In this document: positions 58,717-64,000 of the stretch, one piece after another | How the letters are laid out: each line of letters begins with the position of its first letter | How positions within the stretch are numbered: the stretch's first letter is position 1 | Program-made: the position numbers and the translations under genes | Source: Methylobacterium sp. WL1 | Lineage (GTDB): Bacteria; Pseudomonadota; Alphaproteobacteria; Rhizobiales; Beijerinckiaceae | Direction: 5' to 3' | NCBI RefSeq assembly: GCF_008000895.1 | Contig: NZ_CP042823.1 | Coordinates: forward strand, 2,359,001 to 2,423,000 | DNA: 64,000 bases | The notes under the pieces: generated by a model | Databases searched by the model: none | What the model was told of the DNA's origin: nothing | Seen by the model: the letters and a program-made list of their open reading frames with translations, nothing else

Positions 58717-59408
58717 TGGCCGACTTGGCCGGCCATGACCCGGGTCCGCAGGCCTTCAGCCGCCACGATCGTCTGGTCGAGGATCTCGCTTTCGGCCTGG
58801 AGCCGGTGCGGCCGCTGCCCTCCCCGGCCCTGCGTGCAGCCCTGTGGCTGGGTGCGGCGCTGATCGTCGGGCTGGTCCTGGCGAGCCGGATCGATAGCAC
58901 CGGCTTCATGCAGCGGATGCAGGTGCCGGATCTCGTCTGCGCCGCACTCGGGGCGGTGCTGACGGCGGTCGGCGCCGCCTTCGCGGCCTTCGCCACGAGC
59001 GTGCCGGGCCGCTCCCGGGCTTGGGCGATGCTGCCGCTCCCGGCCCTGGCCCTCTGGATCGGGGCGAGCGGTTTCGGCTGCCTGCGCGATTGGATCGCCC
59101 CCGGCACCGACCGGCCGAATCCCCAGGAAGTCGCCGGCTGCTTCAGTTTCTTGGTCTGTGTCTCGGTCCCGCTGTCCGTGCTGATCGTCGTGATGCTGCG
59201 CCGCGCCTGCCCGCTGCGGCCGAACCTGACGGCAGCGCTCGGCGGACTCGCGGCCGCGGCCGCGGCCGCGGCGTTGCTGATGCCGTTCCATCCGCACGAC
59301 GCCACCGCGTCGGATCTGCTGATTCACGCCGTCGCCGTGCTCGGTGTGATCGGGCTCAATGGCCTCGCGGGCGGCCGGCTGCTCGGCAGCCGGGTCAACT
59401 CGAGCTGA
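58716..59408 (+). CDS. NrsF/DUF1109-family anti-sigma factor
   Basis: A 230-residue inner-membrane protein with six spans after a 40-residue cytoplasmic tail (HDRLVEDLAFGLEPVRPLPSP). The region PALALWIGASGFGCLRDWIA and the paired Cys residues (SGFGCLRDW; EVAGCFSFLV) match NrsF proteins, which sense nickel or redox stress in Caulobacter and hold the ECF sigma factor. Coupling to the preceding sigma gene (1-base overlap) supports the role. Its signal in this organism is unknown. Confidence 0.86.
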   Translation: MADLAGHDPGPQAFSRHDRLVEDLAFGLEPVRPLPSPALRAALWLGAALIVGLVLASRIDSTGFMQRMQVPDLVCAALGAVLTAVGAAFAAFATSVPGRSRAWAMLPLPALALWIGASGFGCLRDWIAPGTDRPNPQEVAGCFSFLVCVSVPLSVLIVVMLRRACPLRPNLTAALGGLAAAAAAAALLMPFHPHDATASDLLIHAVAVLGVIGLNGLAGGRLLGSRVNSS

Positions 59409-59411
59409 GCG

Positions 59412-59903
59412 TCAGCGCTCGTCCGGATCCGCCCCCGGCCAAGCCACGATCCGGTCCGGCAACTCGTCGTCGGAGAACTCCTCCTCGTTGCCGGCGAGCC
59501 GGCCGCGGATGGAGATGCCGGCCTCGTGCACGCTGGAGGCCCGGCCTGAGACAAGGGGATGCCACGGATAGAGCGGTTCGCCGTCGCGCACGAGCCGATA
59601 GCCGCAGGTCGGCGGCAGCCACGGGATCGTCCGCACCGCCTCCGGGGTGAGGCGGACGCAGTCGGGCACGCGCTTCTGCCGGCGGGCATAATCGCGGCAG
59701 CGGCAGGTCAGGCCGTCGAGCAGGGTGCAGCCGATATCGGTATGATGGACCTCGCCGGTCTCGTCATCCTCGAGCTTGATCAGGCAGCACCGACCGCACC
59801 CGTCGCACAGGCTCTCCCACTCGGACGGCGTCATGGCTTCGAGGGTCTTGGTCCGCCAGAACGGCTCGGCGACCCCGTGGCGCAGCGCCTCGGGCTTGGA
59901 CAT
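59412..59903 (-). CDS. YcgN-family cysteine-cluster protein
   Basis: A 163-residue protein with the UPF0260/YcgN cysteine clusters: [38 protein letters not shown] and VPDCVRLT, with a further TCGYRLV later. Eight Cys arranged this way suggest an iron-sulfur or zinc site. Function is unknown. It converges on the anti-sigma gene with a 3-base gap. Confidence 0.87.
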   Translation of the reverse strand: MSKPEALRHGVAEPFWRTKTLEAMTPSEWESLCDGCGRCCLIKLEDDETGEVHHTDIGCTLLDGLTCRCRDYARRQKRVPDCVRLTPEAVRTIPWLPPTCGYRLVRDGEPLYPWHPLVSGRASSVHEAGISIRGRLAGNEEEFSDDELPDRIVAWPGADPDER

Positions 59904-60130
59904 CGGTCAATCTCGCGATCGGGAAGTGTCTGTCTCTGCCCGAGCTGGTGCCGCGGGGCAAGGCGCTGCACCTGCGGCGAATCACGGGACCGCGCAGAGC
60001 CTCGCCGACCGTTCCGGATCCTGCTAAGGATGGATACGCCGCGCGGTGTCTCGGCCGCGCGGTGCCATGCCCGCGGCGCGGGCGCTCGATCCTCCGCCGC
60101 GAAGGCGCTCGACAAGCCGGGTCCGACAAC

Positions 60131-62434
60131 GTGCGCCTGCCGACGCTCACCGAGATCAAGATCCGCATCGAGCGCGCCGCGCTGGCGTTCGATGCCTGGG
60201 TCAATGCCGGCCTCTACGACAGCGGTCGCTCGACCGGCGCGGCCTACGAACGCTTCCAGCGGGTCATGGGCCGGTTCGCCGTCCACGGCTGGAAGCGGAT
60301 CGCCCTCGACCTGACCAGCGAGGCCGTCACCCTGGGGGCCGGTGGCGCGGTTCTGCTGCTCGCCTTCGCGCAGCCCGCGTTCCAGCTGACCAGCGAGAAC
60401 TGGCTGAAGCAGCAGGACCTCGCCGTCACGTTCCTGGACCGGTACGGCACCGAGGTCGGCCGGCGCGGCATCAAGCACGACGACTCGCTCAAGCTCGACG
60501 AGTTTCCCGACATCATGATCAAGGCGCTGGTCTCCACCGAGGACCGGCGCTTCTACGAGCACTGGGGCATCGACCCGATCGGCACCCTGCGGGCCCTGGT
60601 CAACAACTCGCGCGGCGGCGGCGGCACGCAGGGCGGCTCCTCGATCACGCAGCAGCTGGCCAAGAACCTGTTTCTGACCAACGAGCGGTCGCTGGAGCGC
60701 AAGATCAACGAGGCATTCCTGGCCCTGTGGCTGGAGAGCCACCTGACCAAGAACGAGATCCTGAAGCTCTACCTCGACCGGGCCTACATGGGCGGCGGGA
60801 CGTTCGGCGCCGTGGCGGCGGCGGATTACTATTTCGGCAAGCCGTTGAAAGACATCAGCCTGGCCGAGGCGGCCATGCTGGCGGGATTGTTCAAGGCGCC
60901 GACGAAATACGCCCCGCACGTCAACCTGCCCGCCGCCCGCGCCCGCGCCGCGGACGTGCTCCACAACATGGTAGAAGCCGGCTTCGTCACGGAAGGGCAG
61001 ATACAGACCGCCCTCCGCAACCCGGCGACCCCGGTAACTCGCACCCGCGACATCACCGCCGATTATTACCTCGATTGGGCATTCGGCGAGATCAAGGCCA
61101 TGGCCGATGCGGGCAAGCTCCGCAACGACCGCGTCCTGACGGTCAAGACACCCCTCGACCTCGCGATCCAGAAGCGGGCCGACGAGGCTGTGGCCGACAT
61201 CCTGCGCAAGTCCGGCGACGCCTTCGACGTCGACGAGGCCGCCATGGTCATCCTTGATCCCGACGGGGCACTGCGCGCCATGGTTGGCGGCGCCGATTAC
61301 GGCGAGAGCCAGTTCAATCGCGCCACCGACGCGCTGCGCCAGCCCGGCTCGTCGTTCAAGCCCTACGTCTACTCCGCTGCCCTCCTATCGGGGCTGTTCA
61401 AGCCAGAGACCACGGTGGTCGACAGCCCGGTCTGCATCGGCAACTGGTGCCCACAGAATTACGGCCGGTCCTATGCCGGCCGGGTGCCGATGTGGCTCGC
61501 CGTGGCGAAATCGATCAACACGATCCCGATCAAGATCTCGATCTCGCTCGGCAAGGCCATGGGTATCAGCCATGAGGCGCGCGCCGCGAAGGCCGGCCGC
61601 GCGAAGATCACCGATTTGGCCCACAAGATGGGCATCACCTCGAACCTGATCGACACGGTCTCGATGCCGATCGGCTCCGACGAGGTGACGGTGATCGACC
61701 AGGCCGCCGGCTACGCGGTGTTCGCCAACGGCGGCTACAAGGCCAAGCCCTACGCCGCCATGGAGGTCAAGAACTCGTCCGGCGAGGTGATCTACCGCCA
61801 CGCCGACGAGGCGCCCGATCGGGTGCTCCCGCCCCAGGTCGTCGCCGACATGAACTTCATGCTCAACAAGGTGGTCGAGGAGGGGACCGGCAAGCGCGCT
61901 CAGCTCGAGGGCGTGAAGGTCGCCGGTAAGTCCGGCACCACGAACGCCTACCGGGATGCGTGGTTCGTCGGCTACACCGGCAATTACGTCGGCGCGGTCT
62001 GGTTCGGGAACGACGACCACACCTCGACCAACAAGCTGACCGGCGGTTCGCTCCCCGCCCAGCTCTGGCACGACGTGATGGAGCCGGCCCACCAGGGCAT
62101 CGAGATCAAGGGTTTGCCCGGCCTGAAGGAAAGCCCGCGGGCCGCCCAGCAGCAGGCGTCCGGCGGTCCGACCGCACCGATCGATCCGAATGCCAGTGCC
62201 TACGGCAAGCTCTCGCGTCGCTCCTTCGAGGTGATCGGCGGCTTGAACGGCCTGTTCCGCACCGTCGAGCGCCCGCCCGCGGGCGACGCGCGGCCGGATG
62301 CCGCTGGTGGCGTCGACAAGGCGACCCAGAAGACCGACCGGAAGCCCGGCGACCGGGCCGCGGCACCCCCGGCCCAGCCGCGCGAGGTCGCCGAGGGCGC
62401 ACGGTCCGTCGGCGGCCGCATCGAGCTGCGGTGA
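60131..62434 (+). CDS. Penicillin-binding protein 1A-family, class A
   Basis: A 767-residue bifunctional peptidoglycan synthase. A membrane anchor lies at about residues 65-85 (EAVTLGAGGAVLLLAFAQ). The glycosyltransferase has EDRRFYEHWG and GGSSITQQLAKNLFL; the transpeptidase has SSFKP, SIN and KSGTTNAYRDAWFVGYTG. The C-terminal 70 residues are Pro/Ala/Asp-rich and disordered. GTG 60131 (VRLPTLTEIKIRIE) was chosen as the natural start; a further 61 codons upstream are noise. It is a second class A PBP besides PbpC. Confidence 0.93.
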   Translation: MRLPTLTEIKIRIERAALAFDAWVNAGLYDSGRSTGAAYERFQRVMGRFAVHGWKRIALDLTSEAVTLGAGGAVLLLAFAQPAFQLTSENWLKQQDLAVTFLDRYGTEVGRRGIKHDDSLKLDEFPDIMIKALVSTEDRRFYEHWGIDPIGTLRALVNNSRGGGGTQGGSSITQQLAKNLFLTNERSLERKINEAFLALWLESHLTKNEILKLYLDRAYMGGGTFGAVAAADYYFGKPLKDISLAEAAMLAGLFKAPTKYAPHVNLPAARARAADVLHNMVEAGFVTEGQIQTALRNPATPVTRTRDITADYYLDWAFGEIKAMADAGKLRNDRVLTVKTPLDLAIQKRADEAVADILRKSGDAFDVDEAAMVILDPDGALRAMVGGADYGESQFNRATDALRQPGSSFKPYVYSAALLSGLFKPETTVVDSPVCIGNWCPQNYGRSYAGRVPMWLAVAKSINTIPIKISISLGKAMGISHEARAAKAGRAKITDLAHKMGITSNLIDTVSMPIGSDEVTVIDQAAGYAVFANGGYKAKPYAAMEVKNSSGEVIYRHADEAPDRVLPPQVVADMNFMLNKVVEEGTGKRAQLEGVKVAGKSGTTNAYRDAWFVGYTGNYVGAVWFGNDDHTSTNKLTGGSLPAQLWHDVMEPAHQGIEIKGLPGLKESPRAAQQQASGGPTAPIDPNASAYGKLSRRSFEVIGGLNGLFRTVERPPAGDARPDAAGGVDKATQKTDRKPGDRAAAPPAQPREVAEGARSVGGRIELR

Positions 62435-62438
62435 CCCA

Positions 62439-63143
62439 ATGAGGTTCGCAATCCCCGCTAGTCCCGGCCGCAGCGCTGCGGCTGGAGAACCCCGTCCCGC
62501 GCCGAAGGTCCGGTCCCTCGGCGGCGCCGGCCGGTTCCTCGCCCGTGTCTGGCGCAAGAGCTCGGTCGCCGGCCTCGCGGTCTACGCCCTGGCGCTCGGC
62601 GGGGTGCTCGGCCTCGCCAGCGCCGATTGGGCGACGCGGGGCGGCTATCCGTTCGGCGGCGTGCCGGTCGGCGCCTGGACGGCCTGGCCCCGGGCGGGGG
62701 CCGGGAATGCCGATCCCTATACCCGTGCCGTCAACGCCCGCCGGGGGGAGATCCCCCTGGCTGTGGGTGAGGGCCTGCTGCTGACCGCGGCGGCCGACGA
62801 CCAGGGCCAGGCGCTCGACGCGACCTGCGCCTATCGCATCGGCGGCGGGACGCCGCCGGCCAGGGCCTGGACCCTCACGGTCGCGGGTCGCGGTGCGCGC
62901 GATCCCGGGCGTCCGGCCATGCGCGAGGGCTTCACCTCCACGGAGGTACTGCGCTCGGCCGACGGGCGGTTCTCGGTGATCCTCGCCCCCGACGTCCAGC
63001 CCGGGAACTGGTTGCCGAGCCCCCGGGACAGCGGGCCTGTGCGCCTGGCCCTGCGCCTTTACGACACGCCGGTCGCCGCCAGCGTCGGATCCCTCGACCG
63101 AGCCTCGGTGCCGGCCATCACCCGCCTGGGATGCGCCTCGTGA
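62439..63143 (+). CDS. DUF1214 domain protein
   Basis: A 234-residue protein with an N-terminal membrane segment (SVAGLAVYALALGGVLGLASADW) and a C-terminal DUF1214 fold (DQGQALDATCAYRIGG, PARAWTLTVAG, SADGRFSVILAPDVQPGNWLPSP). DUF1214 proteins are commonly paired with DUF1254 proteins, as here: the next start overlaps this stop by GTGA. The gene starts 4 bases after the PBP stop, so they may be co-transcribed. No activity is known. Confidence 0.85.
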   Translation: MRFAIPASPGRSAAAGEPRPAPKVRSLGGAGRFLARVWRKSSVAGLAVYALALGGVLGLASADWATRGGYPFGGVPVGAWTAWPRAGAGNADPYTRAVNARRGEIPLAVGEGLLLTAAADDQGQALDATCAYRIGGGTPPARAWTLTVAGRGARDPGRPAMREGFTSTEVLRSADGRFSVILAPDVQPGNWLPSPRDSGPVRLALRLYDTPVAASVGSLDRASVPAITRLGCAS

Positions 63144-63772
63144 GTCCGCGCTTCGTCTTCGCCACGCTGATCGGCTTGGTGCTTGCCGGGATCGTGCACA
63201 TCGCGGCGGTGCTGGCGATCCCGCGTCTGTCCGAGACGGACGCCGTCTCGCGCGCCCGGACCAGCGAGAACCTGGACCACCCGCAGCCGATCTACACGGT
63301 CGCCACCGGCGACGACCCCTCTCCACCCGAGGCGTGGCTGCCGATCCCGGATCCGGCCGTGGCGGTGGGCGTCTGCGCTTACGATCTCGCCGACGGGCCG
63401 ATGCGCGTCTCTGCGCGGACCGGGCCGCTGTCGTTGTCGCTCGCCGCGCATGCCCGGCGGGGGGCCTTCTACGCGGTGACCGATCAGGCCGCCGTGCGCG
63501 GCGCCCTCGATCTCGTGATCCTCACCCGGGCACAGTACGACGAGGCTCTGGCCGACGACGACGAGAATGACCCGAGCCGTGACGTGCGCATCGTCGCGCC
63601 GGACACGCGGGGCGTCGTGGTCGTGCGGGTGATCGCCGGCCTGCCGAGCCAGCGACCCGGCGCAAACGCCGCCGTCCAAGCCGTCTCGTGCACCACCGAC
63701 ATGCCTGCGGATGAGTCCGGCGGCAAGGATGCCGGCGGCAAGGATGCCGGCGGTAAGCCCGCTGGGCGGTAA
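63140..63772 (+). CDS. DUF1254 domain protein
   Basis: A 210-residue protein: N-terminal hydrophobic segment (FVFATLIGLVLAGIVHIAAVLAIP), then DUF1254-type text (YTVATGDDPSP, PDPAVAVGVCAYDLADGPMRV, GVVVVRVIAGLP). The C-terminus ends in repeated GGKDA units. GTG 63140 has GGGA eight bases upstream and overlaps the previous stop; an ATG three codons earlier is possible. Probably membrane-anchored with a periplasmic domain. Function unknown. Confidence 0.84.
   Translation: MSPRFVFATLIGLVLAGIVHIAAVLAIPRLSETDAVSRARTSENLDHPQPIYTVATGDDPSPPEAWLPIPDPAVAVGVCAYDLADGPMRVSARTGPLSLSLAAHARRGAFYAVTDQAAVRGALDLVILTRAQYDEALADDDENDPSRDVRIVAPDTRGVVVVRVIAGLPSQRPGANAAVQAVSCTTDMPADESGGKDAGGKDAGGKPAGR
63717..63761 (+). 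repeat. 15-base in-frame tandem repeat
   Basis: Two exact copies of CCGGCGGCAAGGATG (63717-63731 and 63732-63746) are followed by a diverged third copy (63747-63761). Each adds five residues (Gly-Gly-Lys-Asp-Ala) to the DUF1254 protein tail, so slippage would vary tail length without shifting the frame. Confidence 0.85.
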
Positions 63773-63784
63773 CGCCGGGTCAAC

Positions 63785-64000
63785 TCAATATTTGACGACC
63801 AGTGGCGGCGCCTCGGCGACCGGCACGATGGCGGCTTCGAGGCCGCATCGGGCCGCGGCGTCCGGTGGCAGCAGCGGGTCGAGCAGGTTGCGGCGCGCGG
63901 CGAGCATGGCCAGCGAGCGCTCGGCCGCGACCGACTCCTTGGCCGGAGCCTGGGCGAAGAGATGCTCCAGGGCATAGCGGTAGCGCGCCAGCCGCAGGCC
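63785..64000 (-). CDS. Unrecognised protein, C-terminal fragment
   Basis: The last 71 codons of a gene running off the right edge. They read GLRLARYRYALEHLFAQAPA, then a helical stretch (AERSLAMLAARRNLLDPLL), ending in EAPPLVVKY before TGA. The sequence is helical with a hydrophobic C-terminus. No family is recognisable from this fragment. It converges on the DUF1254 gene. Confidence 0.6.
   Translation of the reverse strand, partial: GLRLARYRYALEHLFAQAPAKESVAAERSLAMLAARRNLLDPLLPPDAAARCGLEAAIVPVAEAPPLVVKY

Overview
The window is GC-rich bacterial chromosome with tightly packed genes and many 4-base start/stop overlaps. It suggests an alphaproteobacterium of the Hyphomicrobiales, most likely Methylobacterium or a close relative. 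The reasons are the mdh-sucC-sucD-sucA-sucB-(SDR)-lpd order, an EcfG-type sigma factor carrying NepR-like sequence, a DUF2093 protein beside lpxK, and GTG/TTG starts. The genus is inferred from gene content, not from a search. I saw no rRNA, tRNA, CRISPR array, insertion sequence or prophage.

Layout. 1-5 kb: 5' end of ruvC, an AhpD-like protein, a YnfA-type membrane protein, a GAF-PAS-HWE histidine kinase, a xerC-like recombinase with an apparent frameshift, and a protein with two degenerate receiver domains. 5-15.6 kb (minus): the TCA-cycle block mdh, sucC, sucD, sucA, sucB, an SDR and lpd. A DUF4160/DUF2442 pair sits between sucB and the SDR, and its DUF4160 member has no visible start codon. 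16-20.4 kb: TetR regulator, glyoxalase II, methyltransferase, MarC-family protein, polytopic membrane protein. 20.4-22.7 kb: a long AT-rich spacer, then a two-gene operon of a ParA/MinD-like ATPase and a single-pass membrane protein. 22.8-32 kb: MauG-like dihaem peroxidase, pbpC, a three-domain transporter/acyltransferase/acyl-ACP synthetase, an SDR, and a cluster of short hairpins.

32-48.3 kb is accessory and catabolic. A cobalt-type nitrile hydratase operon (alpha with a His-rich tail, beta, activator) converges on a zinc-ribbon metallo-beta-lactamase-fold protein. A NepR-sigma fusion follows. Next come two divergent units. One is a peptide-binding protein with an amidase. The other is a five-gene operon of ThDP enzyme, cytoplasmic penicillin-acylase homologue, M81 peptidase, M20 peptidase and NmrA-like reductase. 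A second amidase closes the region. Together these genes could take up and dismantle an amide- or nitrile-containing compound, but the substrate is unknown and no permease genes are present.

48.6-64 kb is mostly housekeeping: a 53-residue protein with its own terminator, a metallophosphoesterase, a VIT1/CCC1-like protein, lipid A/Kdo genes (DUF374 acyltransferase, waaA, lpxK), ribF, cheY-cheZ, a creatininase-family hydrolase, a DUF1223 protein, an ECF sigma factor with its NrsF-type anti-sigma factor, a YcgN-type cysteine-cluster protein, a class A PBP, a DUF1214/DUF1254 pair and the 3' end of an unrecognised gene.
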